Positions 35,676 through 52,089 of a stretch of DNA of 57,261 nt are shown here, piece after piece (within the stretch, counting starts at the first letter, position 1; each line of letters opens with the position of its first letter). The stretch comes from Zygnema cylindricum (taxonomy: Eukaryota > Streptophyta > Zygnematophyceae > Zygnematales > Zygnemataceae): NCBI GenBank assembly GCA_037447655.1, contig JBBHKE010002936.1, forward strand, positions 1 to 57,261, written 5' to 3'. A model generated the notes under the pieces. It was not told where the DNA came from. It saw only the letters and a list, made by a program, of their open reading frames with translations, and did no database searches. The position numbers and the translations under genes were made by a program.

Positions 35676-38600
35676 AGATATATATATATATATATAAAAT
35701 ATTATATATATGCATTTTTATTTTGTTTTTCCTTAATTTTCCTTCACCCTTTTTCCCTTTTCTGTTTTTTTTGGTTTGTTTTTTCTTTTTGGTCTTTTTG
35801 CTTTTTATTCCTAGTCTCGGTTATACATAAGTAGTATGTATTTGTATTCATTTATTGGTTTTTTGATTTGCAATAAGTTTTGATGTTAATATGTCTTATA
35901 ATTCCTTCACTTTTATTTTTTGGTTCATTTTTGAGTAAACGCATGTTTTAGATTGACTTTTTTTGTATTTAATTATTTGCTTGTTTCTTTTTTTTTTTTG
36001 GCTGTTATGTTGATTTGTCGTTTTACAAGTCTGTGGTTTTGTCTGTGGTTTGCATTGTGTGTGTGTGTGTGTGTGTTTTTTTTTTGTTATTCTTTCTTTT
36101 TGTACTCTTTTGTACCTTTGTACCTTTCGTACTGTTTTGGCACTTTTTCAGCTTCGGGAACTTGATGCCGGAGCGAATTTTCCGGCCAAATTTAAAAATC
36201 AAAAAATTCTCACTTTGGAAGAAGCCCTCCAGGTAGAAAAAATAGGGGAAAGGGGAAGAGAGGGAGAGTAGAGAGGAAGAGGAAAGAGTAAGAGTGAGAT
36301 GGAGGAAGAGAGGGAGAGAAAGGGCGAGAGAGGGAGAGAGAACAGGATGTGAGAAAGGGAGAGAGGGAGAAGAGGAGAGAAAAAGAACGGTAGAGGGAAA
36401 GGGAGCAAGAGTAGTAGAGGAAAAGAACAGAAAGAAAGAGAGGGAAATCAGGAGGGAAAAAAGAGGAACAAAGAGGTAGAGTGAGGGGAATGGAATGGGA
36501 GAGGAAGAGGAAAACAGAGGTGAGAACGAGAGGGAAAGAGATTTAGAGATAGCACCAGAGAGAGGTACAGAGGAAGAGGGAGGTGGAGTGGAGAGGAACG
36601 GAGAGAGGAGGGAAATGGCGAGGGAGGAAAGGAGGGATGAAGAATAGACTAAGGGTAAATTTAAACAGAAAAGGTCATGGAGAGAGACAGGGGAACGCTG
36701 GAGGGAGAGGGAGATGGAGAGCTGGAGCGAGAGGGAGAGGGATGGGGATAGGCGAGAGAGAGGGAGAGCTGGAGAAAGAGGGAGAGGGAATGGGTGAGAG
36801 GGGAGGGAAGGGAGAGCCAAAACTCTGAAAACTGCTAATGTGTCCAGGTTCGTTGTACCGCAGATGCTGACAAAAGAGGTAGTACAAGTGACTGTGGATA
36901 TCAAAATCGGACCCCCACTTTTTAAGCACCAGCTGGCGGATGATGTCATCGCTGTGATAGGACGAGCCGGGTGTGACAACTGTCTCATTTGGGCAAAAGA
37001 GGATTCAATAATATACGATGTGAATGCTCTGAGTCCAAAAAGGAAGGTGTGAATAATTTTATGTCCTTTCTACTTTTTGATTCTAGTTTTTCATCGGTTT
37101 TTTGTTGGTTTTCGACTTTTTTGTTTGCTTTTTTGGTTTTCGTTTCGAGTATTTGTGTCGTTTTGAAATAAGTTCTTTTTGCCAGTCCTCGATTGATATT
37201 TATCGAATTTTTCATATTTTATTGAAATTTGAATCATTTTCAATATTCAATGCCCTATTATTTTTTAGGGAGCTTAGGGTGATATTCCATAAAAACCTTC
37301 CAGTAAAAGTATTCAGTACTTCCTACAGGAAATAATCCTTTCTCAAAGCTCCCGGGAACATTTCATTGGGTTTTCCCGGTAAATGAGTTTACATTCTTCG
37401 TCTTTTTCTGATGGTGCCACGAAAGTTCAAAACTAGATTGTGATTATCTTCCAAGGATTTAGGTTTCCCACGTAAAGCATACGGAATTAGTGTGGAATTG
37501 TACGGAATGTACGATAGTACAATTTGTGTGATTTTTTTAAAATCGTGGTATTAATGTACAGTCTGAAAAACAACTTATAAACAAAAATCAAAAGTGGGGG
37601 GAATTCTGAAAGTCGGCGGGTTTTCTAGGAAGGCAGGTAAAGGGAGAGTGACCGAATTGCTGGTAGATTTGCATCCAATCTTTCTGTTGTCACATGGAGT
37701 TTACGACGTGGAAAGGTCTCATTAGCTGTACATCGTGGCACAAAACTTTCTTTCTTTTTCTGTTTTTTTTTTTCTTTTATTCTTTCTTTCTTTCTTTTTT
37801 TTCTTCTTCATTTCCCTTTTTTTTTTTTTTCTTTCTTTCTTTTATTTATCTTTTTTTCTTTTCTTTAAATTGTTTCTAATCGGTCGGTAGATGCCCCCCT
37901 TCCTCCTTGAGGATGGTAGGCATCTGCTGGTTCCATGGAGGGAAGGCATCACGGATGCTTGAAAAACGTACAATCATAATAATAATAATATCATAATATA
38001 ACAAATTAAACGGTGAATGTCCACTTCTGGACCCTTGCAGAATCTTGACAGATTTCATGGAAAGGTACAAAACCGTACGGTTTTTAGTAAACTTACTGAA
38101 TTTTATGCTAATAGAATAGTACCCGTAAAGTTGATATCATAGCTTCTCTAGTTGTTTTATGCTGATTTTATAAAATCTGGTTGTCGACGTTGAAAGTACA
38201 ATTCTGTTGCTCATTTTGTTTTGGATTTTCACTTTGTGGTTTTGATTGTCTATTGTTCGTGTTCCTCAAATATCTGATGTCAATATTCAGACTTTTCATT
38301 TGCAATGCCAAATGTGTAAGACCGAATATCTAATGTCCAATGTCCGTTGATCAATGTTTAATGTTTTATGTCAACATTCAACTTTTTTAATTTTCAATGT
38401 CTAATGTCTAATGTTCAATCTCCAATGTCCAATATAATTCAATGTCCATTGACAATAATGGAATGTCCAATTTTTGGATTTTTTCAATGTTCAATGTCTT
38501 CCAATATCCATTTCTTAATGGGCAATGTTTGACGTGCAACGTTCATATTACTTTTTTATTTATTTCGCTTATTTTATTTTTTTGTTTATTTATTTATTTT

Positions 38601-39907
38601 ATTTCGTTCAATATTTTTTCTTTTGTCAATGTCGTTCAATAATCAGTTTTCAGTCGTCATTTTGCAACGTTTCAATTTTTAAGTCTAAATCTCAATTCTC
38701 CATTCCATTATTTCCCTCTCCAATCTACCTAAAACGAATTTCAGATAAGAAAAGTATCAAAGCGATTGTCCTTTGCAATTTGAAATTAACACTTATTTGT
38801 GTCAACTTTTTTTCCCCGGTGACTTATTTCCTCTCTTTTCCTAATGTTCCTCTCTATTCCTAATGTTCTTAGAAAGGGATTTTTAAATTGTGAGTACAGT
38901 TGGGATATGTGGTAATGAACGAATCTACAACGGGCAAAGTAACGGAACTGTTGCGCATAGAACAGGCGGAGGTGATTGCAGTCTACTGGGGACTAGCCAC
39001 ACGATCGGTGGTAGAGAGAGCTCACAGGTGGGTGGAAGAGGGGGAGGAAGATGGAGGAGAGGGAGGAGGGGGGAAAGAGAGTGGAGGGAGGGGAGGGAGT
39101 GGAGGGAGAGGGAGGAGAGGAAGGAGAGGGAGGAGGAGAGAGAGGGGTGGGAAGGGAGGGAGGGGAGAGAGGAGGAGAGAGAGGAGAGGGAAAAGAGGAA
39201 GGAGGGGGAGGAGAGGGAGGAGAGGGAGGATGTTCCCTGACTACCACTTCAGTAGAGAACTTGGACTATTGTGTACTTCCACTAACTCAACTACGGCAAA
39301 TGTTACCTAACTGAAAACCAAGACCAAACTATAGTTGACCACGAAGGAAAAAATCCGTTGGGAAACTTAGACGTGCTATCACAAATTGAACTGAAACGAA
39401 AACAAGACCAAACTTGCGAAGTACTACAATGCACAAAATAACACTTAACCAATTGAAACAACATTTGACCTACAAAATATGAACATGCATAAGACCGACG
39501 CACGAATCAAAATGTGCGTAAGACTGAAACGACTTGTACCATGTATTGCGCACTAAATAATGGACCAGCAAGACCAACGCATGAAATGAAATTACATACT
39601 TCATGCGACTTCTGTCGATTTGCCGATTCGCACAATATTCCAAGGGAGGAGAGGGAGGAGAGGGAGGAGAGCTGATTTAAGCCGATAATTTTTAGTGGGT
39701 TTTAACTTTTTTTTCCATTTTTTTTTTCTGTTTTTCAGTGCCAAGAAAGAAGTACATGTTTGGACTGTAAATGAAGAAAGTCAAATGGGAAAAATGTTGG
39801 AAAGTGGAGTGGACGCTATAGTCACAAATGAACCGCAAAAACTCCAAAAAATAATCGCTAATCAAATCGAGATTTGTAAGAAAGCCGGTCATACGATGAA
39901 TATTTAA
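33471..39907 (+). CDS. Glycerophosphodiester phosphodiesterase, GDPD4-like, probably defective
   Basis: Exons read: 33471 (or 33540)-33731, 33968-34111, 34923-34969, 36152-36232, 36848-37046, 38900-39027 and 39739-39907. The family hydrolyses glycerophosphodiesters to glycerol-3-phosphate and alcohol. Exon 1 has an Arg-rich start and one membrane segment (AGALLTSGLLVGLTQLYA), so a membrane-anchored protein is likely. Exon 2 carries the TIM-barrel entry HGGDTSHAPPNT with the first catalytic His. Later exons give ELDAG, ILTLEEAL, VTVDIKIGPP, NCLIWAKEDS, LGYVVMNE and the C-terminal VHVWTVNEE. The exon expected between 34969 and 36152, with the metal-binding E-x-D and second His, is not found and the phases do not join there. 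The 36232/36848 junction is also off by one base. The result is a broken gene, an assembly fault or an unrecognised exon. Confidence 0.82.
34380..34880 (+). repeat. TGTCCAA heptamer array in a GDPD intron
   Basis: Dozens of degenerate heptamers (TGTCCAA, TGTCTAA, TGTTCAA, TGCCCAA) run nearly without a break, densest at 34560-34860. The array ends about 50 bp before the exon at 34923. Confidence 0.9.
35000..35215 (+). repeat. GA-rich polypurine tract after a GDPD donor
   Basis: GGGGGAGGAGG/GAGAGGGAGA sequence starting about 30 bp after the donor at 34969. It contains no coding signal. Confidence 0.85.
35617..35705. repeat. (AT)n microsatellite
   Basis: A nearly pure AT dinucleotide run, interrupted once by AAGAG, within the GDPD intron. 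Confidence 0.95.
36235..36825 (+). repeat. Polypurine (GGGAGA)n tract filling a GDPD intron
   Basis: Almost the entire 615-bp intron between the donor at 36233 and the acceptor at 36847 is purine on the sense strand (GAGAGGGAGA units). The 321-codon minus-strand Ser/Pro/Leu frame over it is a by-product of this composition. Confidence 0.9.
38280..38530 (+). repeat. Second TGTCCAA-type heptamer array in GDPD
   Basis: The same heptamer family as 34380-34880, same strand, in a later intron of the same gene (ATGTCCAATGTCC, AATGTCTAATGTC). Shorter and more decayed. Confidence 0.8.
39028..39235 (+). repeat. (GGGAGGA)n tract directly after a GDPD donor
   Basis: GA-rich, starting at the donor itself (ACAG|GTGGGTGGAAGAGG). 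A small second patch lies at 39642-39670. Confidence 0.9.
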
Positions 39908-42464
39908 TAACTATAAAAATGTTTAATCACCACAAAAACGATATGGCTCGGTTTCTAATACGACTAGAGGTTCATTGGAAACTGATGTCATTTTTTTTTA
40001 TCGACTAGAGTTGAAACCGGTTCATTCAGTTTATTGGTGATCTGCTTCTTCTTCTTTTCTTTCTTTCTTTTTTATTTTGGTTAAGAATATTTGTGTTGTT
40101 CATATTTTACAACTATGTTTAGTGTTCACGTTTTGGTAGTCCTTGAAATAAAAATTGCCAAAATTGTTAATTTGTGTTTTATTATATTATGTGATTGTAT
40201 AATAGTGTATAATACAACGGTGTTATATATTAGTATGCAATTGTAGTATATCATATTATACAAATTGTCCGTAAATTGTATTTTATGTCGGATAAAATAA
40301 AGTTTTTTTTTTTGTCAGCGGAATAAAGTTGGTTTTTTTACTTTGAAAGAATTGTTTGTTATGTGCGACAAATCTGGTGTACTATCTTCAAACAAGAATG
40401 GTTTTTTTTTAATAATTCCATTTATCGAGCCTAAAGCGGTATGTGCCCATATCCCCTAAGCTCGACAAGAAGGCTGACCTCTCAAGCCCTGAAAAGCCCT
40501 CTACATGCGTTATTAGCCCTTTATTCCCTTTTTCCTTCTTTCCTTAGAGAATTCGCTCTCTACTGGTCCTACGTGACTGTTGTCTATTCTCAGACTCTGA
40601 AGGATCCTTGTCTTTCTCAGACTCCCATGGACCCTTGTCTTTTCTCAGACCCCACGGACCCTTGTCTATTTTCGAACTCGAATGGGCCTCCTAATTTTTT
40701 GAATTTCTCTTGGGGGGTTTATTTTCCCATCCCGCTAATCCTCGTGTCATCGTCACCTGTTCCTTGTGGGTCGGTCCCAAAATTCTCCCCCTTTTAGGTT
40801 TCACCATGAATATCTAAGAAGTATTGTTTGGGTGGCCATTACTACTTCTTGGGCTTTTGATTTTTCTCGTTCTCTTGGCGCTCACGGTCCCTGTTTCGAT
40901 TCCCCTCTCATTCTTGTTCCCAACTCCCAGCTCCCCCTCCCACCCCTCCTCCCTCTCTCCCTCTCTCCCTCTCCCTCTCCCTCTCCCCCCCCCTCCCTCT
41001 CCCTCTCCCTCTCCCCCTCCCTCTCCCTTTCCCTCTCTCCTCTCCCTCTCTCCCCCCCTCTCTCCCCCCCTCTCTCCCCCCCCTCTCTCCCCCCCTCTCT
41101 CTCTCCCCCCCCCTCTCCCCCTCTCTCTCCCTCCCTCCCTCCCTCCCTCCCTCCCTCCCTCCCTCCCGTTTTTGGTTCTTACCTTCTTTTATATTCTGGT
41201 TCCTTTGTTCCTCCCTCTGTCTCTCGTTCCATCTGGATCCTCTTGTGCTAGTTGTGATGATCCAGCGTGAATGTGCGTAGCTCCTTCACCTTGTCTTGTC
41301 TTACTTGTAGCCGCATAAAGGAGCAATCAATCCTCTAGGGTTCGTAGGAGCACCTCTTAATGGTGTTTAGGAACTCTTTACATAACCAATGCAAAGAGAC
41401 TACTTTATGTGTCAGCTAAGAGATAAAAATGTATGGTGTAGTCAAAATAGGGAGGTTTGCCCTCTTTTACAATTGCTCCTCCATCAAGGTACCTTCTTTA
41501 AGGACGAAAGCCAAAACCGATACCCTTATGGGATCCTTTCCAAATCTCCTGCAAGTTGGTGGCCTCGGTGGGTAATGATTTGAGGCCTTCGAGTATAAGT
41601 TGGCGTTAGTGGCCCCTTCTCCAATATTACTCCACATGTCTATTGTCTTTCCGAAGCATCTACCTCTAACTCCTCCGTCCATCTCAACATCTCTTTGTCC
41701 ATCGGTTGTTGGTGGATCACTAGGGTGAGAATCCATTCCCCAAAGAATTGACGTATTTATGAGATTCTTTAACCCCTCAAACCTCCTTCTCATTGCCTCC
41801 ACTACATCCCTTGGACCCTGTTGCTCAAAAAATGTGCCTTCACGAGCCTCTAACGCACGTTTGGGTACGACCAAATGTCAAATTTCATGCACAGATGGCC
41901 TTAGAACGTGGTCCTCTGATACTTTCCCATCTTTCCTTAATCTAGGAAATCCAACTTATCTCCTCCGCACCTTAACTCCTTGATACATCCGTATAGCTTT
42001 CCGCTCTAGTCCTCTAAAAGAGTTCCATCGGTATAGGTGTTGCTTTTAGGGCTCAGTTTTCCACCCTGCCCAAAATGACATTGGCCTCTTGTGGTTGGTC
42101 CCAACTCCGTAATGGACGTGATCCTTCCCCTCCCTCCCGGTCTGTGTGGTAGGAGGAGTCTGGTGCCCCCTATGCTCTATTTTTAATGTTTAAGGGTTAA
42201 TAAATCGGTTTTTTTCTTCTATTAAAATCACCTTAAGTGATGATTTCAGTACAAGTGTGAAGATGAAGAGGCGTGACGTGGAAGTGGGTCGAAAATATAA
42301 TAAACGCCAAATTGAAGTATATTCAAAGTTTCAAGATGACACAAAATGTACTTTGGTTTTTGCCCATTTTTTGTACGGCGTAAGATTTTCTCGTTGCAAG
42401 TCCCTTTTTCTGTGAAAACGACGGGAAAAAATCCTTATTTCAAAAAACACATGGGCACACACCC
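39908..42464. other. Intergenic with CT satellite and a weak gag-like remnant
   Basis: AATAAA words at 40146 and 40287 may serve GDPD polyadenylation. At 40590-40680 a unit of about 30 bp (GACCCTTGTCTTTTCTCAGA) repeats three times. A CCCTCC/CTCTCC satellite fills 40925-41167. On the minus strand 41874-41467 encodes an Arg/Glu-rich peptide with RRFEGLKNLINTSIL, vaguely like a retroelement gag; support is weak. No gene is called. Confidence 0.5.
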
Positions 42465-42604
42465 TTTAAACGGCCGTTTATATTGCTGCTTCTTTAAACG
42501 GCCGTTTATATTGCTGCTTCTTTAAACGGCCGTTTATATTGCTGCTTCTTTAAACGGCCGTTTATATTGCTGCTTCTTTAAACGGCCGTTTATATTGCTG
42601 CTTT
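42465..42604. repeat. 28-bp palindromic minisatellite, five identical copies
   Basis: Five head-to-tail copies of a 28-bp unit, each with the perfect 14-bp palindrome TAAACGGCCGTTTA followed by TATTGCTGCTTC. The copies look identical, so amplification is recent. The array lies 235 bp upstream of the ATG at 42840 and inside the dispersed repeat also seen at 33055-33260. Confidence 0.97.
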
Positions 42605-42775
42605 TTTATGACGGTCGACGTTCACAAGAGCGTTAATTTTTGAACTGATTCATTACGCTTTTTCTTAAGTCAAAGTTAGTCAACGGATTGATCGTCGAAT
42701 CTATTGACTGCATTTTGCCACCGTACTAAAGTTACGCTGTTGTGTAACAATAATCGAAATATTTTTGAACAAGTG

Positions 42776-42808
<33 letters not shown>

Positions 42809-42839
42809 CTCGACTAAAAATTTCTTTCCTCTGGCAACC

Positions 42840-47621
<4,782 letters not shown>

Positions 47622-48444
47622 GTGAGTGTCCAAAGTATGACATAACCTATTTGTTTATTTTTGTTAGTTTTTTTTGTTTTTGTTTGTATTTATTTTTTTG
47701 TTTATTTAACTTTGTTATGTGATCATGTAGGATTTTAGTGTCATTTTTAACTAATCGCAACATAATAGAATGTCCCTTTGCCGTATTCATGTGTCAAGTT
47801 CATTCAGTTATTTTTTTTTCTTTTTTCTATAGACATTATATAGGTTCAATTTAATGAAATACTGTCTCTTTCTATCTTGTAACTATGTCGTGTATCCTTA
47901 TTAGTGTGAGGGACTTATAACGTGAGGTTTATATCTGTGTTATAGAAGTGAACGTGAAGTCTAATTCGGTTCTGAATGATGTGGCTCGTGTTTGACCTTT
48001 TAAAGAATTATCGTTAAGAAAAAAAACAATTAGTGTCATCGACATTATTTAGGTCCAATGGGTAAAGTGAAGGGGCACCGATATAGTGACATTTTTTAGA
48101 AGAAAAGGCTTTGGTAGAAGTTAAAGATCTCGTTGTGTTTTCTAAATGACGAAATCTAGAATTCTGTATGCACTTCTAGTATCTAGGATTTCATCATTTC
48201 AGTTTCTTACCTTTCTGATCAATTTGATCTATTCTGCGTTGTTTAGGAATGATGAGAATTTGGTTAAAGATCTATTTATAAATCTTGACCTTAGCTTTTG
48301 AGTGAAAGGTCAAGTGACCTTTAATATTAGGAAAGTTGCTCTAGACTCCGAGAGGTCACTTTCTTGCTTCTATTTAAACTTGTTTTTCCTTATTCATTTT
48401 ATCAGTTTTCAAGAATTCATTCCATTCCACTATCTTCTTTTGCC
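47622..48444. other. Non-coding stretch between orphan gene and copia relic
   Basis: No exon was found that would continue the orphan gene. The right part (about 48000-48440) may be the 5' LTR of the copia relic, judged only by position. No paired LTR is visible. Confidence 0.35.
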
Positions 48445-50545
48445 ATGACCTCTAATCTAATAGGTTATGGGTCCAGCAACACCAATACCGTTGCCAAATT
48501 TACCGACACAGATTTTTACGGATGGAAGTATCAGATCGAGCATCTTTTGCTTCACAGAAAACTCTGGTCAATCACTTGTGGCAGCGAGACCGAACCCGTA
48601 GATGTTGCCGAAAAAACCACTTGGCTTGCTCGAACGGAGGAAGCCCACTCCCGTCTTGTCCTCACCTTTGAGTCCTCCCAGATTGATATTGTACGTGACT
48701 CCACTTCAACTATGATGCATGGTCTCTCTGCATATTAGAATCAGTCTTGGTCAAACAAATTATTTCTCATGCGACAGCTCAACTCCTACAGGAAGCTGCC
48801 TACTAATTCCATTCAAACCTACGTCCAACATCTCAAATCACTAGACAATTTAAGTGCATCAATGCTCCTATACCTGACGATGATTTGATCTTGGCTATCC
48901 TAGGCGGTTTGCCGGACTCCTAGTCGTCTCTTATTTCCTCACCTTGACAATTCCTCCATTCCTCTAGCGATTCCAACTTTGACTGTCCGATTGCTTCATG
49001 GGGAGATGAATCAGACGTTTCAACTCACACTAAAAATCGCTATGGCGACCATTTCACCCAATCCCAGGCCACCAAATCTTCCTCTACCGCTTGTCGCTAT
49101 TGTCAAGCGACAGATCATGTCGTTGACGTATGTCCAGCCCTTAAACGGAAATACGATCGCCAAGGAGGACCAAGCCGTATGGGTGGGCGCGATCGTACTA
49201 GAGGTTGTGGAACATATCACACCCAAGCCTCCTCTGCTGAAGTAACTTTTTTGGCTGTCCACAACCAATCTCCTCCAACAAATCCTTTCGCACCACTTCA
49301 GCCGTACAGGTACGACATCCCTCCTTCATTGGATCAGTCTATTTCCGATCCTCACAGGTACGTCCAATCGCATCCACTGTACGCTTCTGGCAACTCACCT
49401 TCTCCTCTTCACCCAACAGCTGAAATTAATCCTCCAACGTCAATGGACGCAATCTGATTTTGGATTCTCTTTGATGACACTCCCAATCTCAAGCGAATCC
49501 ACTCCATCATCTTTGTACCTGAATGTACCTGAAGCCACTTGAATCGTTGATTCAGGTGTTTCTAGATCGTTGATTGAGGTGTTTCTCACCGTTTATCTTC
49601 AGGCTTCGATTGGTTCATCTCACTTGTACCACTTCATCCACCGATGCCTATTCTAACGCCACTCTTATGACCACGCACGTTGGTCTAACCGTCACTCATG
49701 GCTGATCTCCAAATCAATCGAGCATTAAACTCTCCAACGTTCTTGTTGTCCTTGAATTTCGCAAAATTTCTTCTCTGTCGTCGACCCGTCACAAAAAAAA
49801 AACCACCACCGTGTTTTTCTGTCCACGACAAAATTTAAACAAGACAAAAAGTTCCGTTGGACAAGGATTTAAACATGAGAAAATATACGTTCTTTTTTCC
49901 TTTTCCTCCGTTGGATCTGGCAATGTCGCCATCTTTTCCCCACATATCACCCTCTTGAAATGACACCTTTTGTAGGGACATCTCTCCAGTTCCAGCCTTC
50001 AACAATTAACCAAAGGCTTGGTTATTTGCTTAAATTCATTTGTGAACAGTAAAATCTTCCCTTTCTGTACTGGGTGCGTTTAAGGCAAATTTTCTTGGTC
50101 GTCCTTTCCTTCCAAGACCATACTATCCAATCGGCTACTTTCCTTAATCCATTGTGATATATGCAGCCATTTTTTTGGCCGTCCTTTCCTTCCAGCACCA
50201 CTTCAGCCAATGGTACGCTTTTTTTAATCCATTGTTACGTGTGCGTCCCAATGTCAGTGCCAAGTCATAACGGAGCGTTGTATTTTGTAATGTTCATCGA
50301 AGACGCCACACGTTATTGTCACTTGTACCTTGTACGTCGCAAATCCGGCACATTCACCACATTCCAACAATTCATAGCCAAAGTAGAAAATCATCAAAAT
50401 CGCCGCATAATCATTCTACGCACTGACAATAGTGGGGAATTTTCTTCCAAAGACTTTACCTCCTTTCTATCACTTCACGAAATTGTCCAACAAACTACCA
50501 CAACTCATACTCAACAAAACGGTGTCTTAGAACGTTACGACTGTA
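48445..50545 (+). mobile_element. Ty1/copia relic, gag to integrase, plus strand
   Basis: Gag starts at ATG 48445 with the same opening as the minus-strand element (IGYGSSNT, then DFYGWKYQIEHLL), with stops near 48736 and 48920. A CCHC knuckle is readable near 49095-49140 (CRYCQATDHVVDVC). The integrase core at 50240-50545 has ALYFVMFIEDATRY, then RTDNSGEF, then TQQNGVLER. The protease is not visible as an intact motif. Sequence breaks at about 50545 inside the integrase and resumes near 51820. The gag differs from the 7357 copy, so they are separate insertions. Confidence 0.88.
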
Positions 50546-50800
50546 CTTTTGTCTGTTGAAAAAAAGTAATTAATATTCACTTCTTAGTTTAGACTCTAGA
50601 GAGGAAGAGAGAGAGAGAGTCACCATGGCTGCCCCCATAGTCAGAAAGAAACAAGTAGACAGGCCCGCAAACAGGTAGACAGACAGATGACCAAAATGTT
50701 GCCCTGGACCGGATTTGAACCCGGGTCTTGTGGAACCTATGTTGTTTGACTCAACCATTAAGTCGTTGACGAAACGATATATGTATATGGTTCGATAATG
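50546..50800 (-). mobile_element. tRNA-derived SINE-like insertion
   Basis: On the minus strand TTAATGGTTGAGTC (box A/D-loop-like) is followed about 33 bp later by GGGTTCAAATCCGG (box B), the layout of a pol III promoter. After the tRNA-like head comes a body of about 130 bp (TTTTGGTCATCTGTCTGTC) and a tail toward 50560 with T-runs. The T-stem is imperfect and no acceptor stem closes, so it is not a working tRNA gene. It interrupts copia integrase. Confidence 0.6.
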
Positions 50801-51815
50801 TATTAAATAGTTAAGCGACGACGCTTTCATTTAACGGACCAAATTGACGAAACGGCACATATAAACAACGGCGCTCACGAACGCGAATCAAACCGTGTAA
50901 AACACTTGATCGGATAGACGTCATCACCGCTGCCAAACCCGAGTGAATTTTTTGGCCGCTTTCGGACATAGCGGCGCGGTGTGCCACATGGTGCCACATC
51001 ATTAGACGCTGGAAAAGATAGGAGGAGGAACCATGGCTCCCAAGCTGACAAGTGTCAACCAGAATACCATGCCGTACAATGGCCGTACAAGAAGTACAGC
51101 GGCCACTGTACCTTCTTGTACTATACAGTTTTTTGATTGGTCTAAGGTATACAGCAGTAGGTAGCTGTGAGTAGGGGTTTAGAGACTTAGCGTTTTTGAG
51201 GCGCCTCTCTCTAGGTTACCTTTTGTATTTGTAGGCCATCTTTGGCCAGCCATAACTAACTGCTCAGGGGAGAAAATTCAGTGATTCTCTTTGCTGCGGA
51301 CTCCCCGGAGCAAATTCAGTGATTCTTTTTGCTGCGGACTCAGGGGAGTCCAAGCTACACAAGGCTATAGTGGCATGGAGCAAATTCAGTAATTCTTTTT
51401 GCTGCGGACTCAGGGGAGTCCAAGCTACACAGGGGTGTAATTGGTCAGAGTTTTTGCCTGCCAGGGTGGTGGCATTTATAAGGGAAAGTCAAAGTGGGGG
51501 AACGTGTCCAAATAATCATATTCTAACTTTGCATTCTGTGGGGGCACACGGAGGGTGAAGTTGTATTGGGGTTCTGGGGGAACTGAGCACACAGAAAGTC
51601 TTCTTTCACAGGGGTGAAGTTGTATTGGGGTTTTGACAGGGTGTCAGTCATTTGGGTTTGTATCAACTTGGAGTGGGCACTATCTAGATAAGCTTCTTTG
51701 GATCTGCAATTTATGTGGGGAAATGGAGCCCATAGAATTTCATTGTCAACATGGGGCGCTCTATGTTACATTTCCCATCCTTATTACCTATCTTTTGAAG
51801 AGAAGCTGTTACAAC
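50801..51815. other. Insert within the copia relic, with tandem repeats
   Basis: No gene is recognised. 51268-51432 holds tandem copies of AGCAAATTCAGTGATTCTTTT and TTGCTGCGGACTC; the last two units (about 90 bp) include the palindromic GGACTCAGGGGAGTCC. A unit of about 64 bp (GGGTGAAGTTGTATTGGGGTT) is duplicated at 51552 and 51611. The element type is unknown. Confidence 0.6.
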
Positions 51816-52085
51816 AACCAACTATCTATGAAAATTATGTCCTACACAATCCTTATCGAACTTCACACAGAGCTTAGACAAACCAAAAACCTGATGTTTC
51901 GCATCTGCTTATATTCGGCAGCGTTGCGTGGACGAAGGATCTCATGTCTGTAGCCAAATAGAGTAGTCGCGCCAAACTCGGATTTTTGGTCGGTTACTCC
52001 GCCGAATCCCGGGCATACCGAATTTGGTTGCTTCACAAACACCGTGTAATTCTCAGCCGTGACGTCTCGTTTGGCTTTGACTCTT
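51816..52085 (+). mobile_element. Copia relic, integrase C-terminal part
   Basis: The plus strand continues the copia integrase tail, with an SRAKLGFLVGYSAESRAYRI motif followed by VILSRDVSFG, the typical end before RT. It stops at a CT tract at 52090. RT and RNase H are missing, so the relic is truncated just upstream of the polyamine oxidase exon. Confidence 0.85.
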
Positions 52086-52089
52086 TATT

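Noticed and set aside
36023-36988. 321-codon minus-strand open frame rich in Ser/Pro/Leu
   Set aside because: It is the complement of a GA-rich intronic tract in the GDPD gene; low-complexity translation without motif.
37610-37730. GDPD-like peptide GRVTELLVDLH resembling the exon at 38900
   Set aside because: Only a few residues match, phases do not fit, and no good acceptor precedes it; probably chance.
40766-41270. Two overlapping frames of 148-161 codons, Pro/Ser/Leu-rich
   Set aside because: Translation of a CCCTCC/CTCTCC satellite in two frames; not a gene.
42465-42604. CRISPR array
   Set aside because: The copies are contiguous without variable spacers and the context is a plant nuclear genome; a minisatellite.
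50700-50775. tRNA gene on the minus strand
   Set aside because: Box A and box B-like words exist, but the T-stem mispairs and no acceptor stem closes; a SINE head is the better call.
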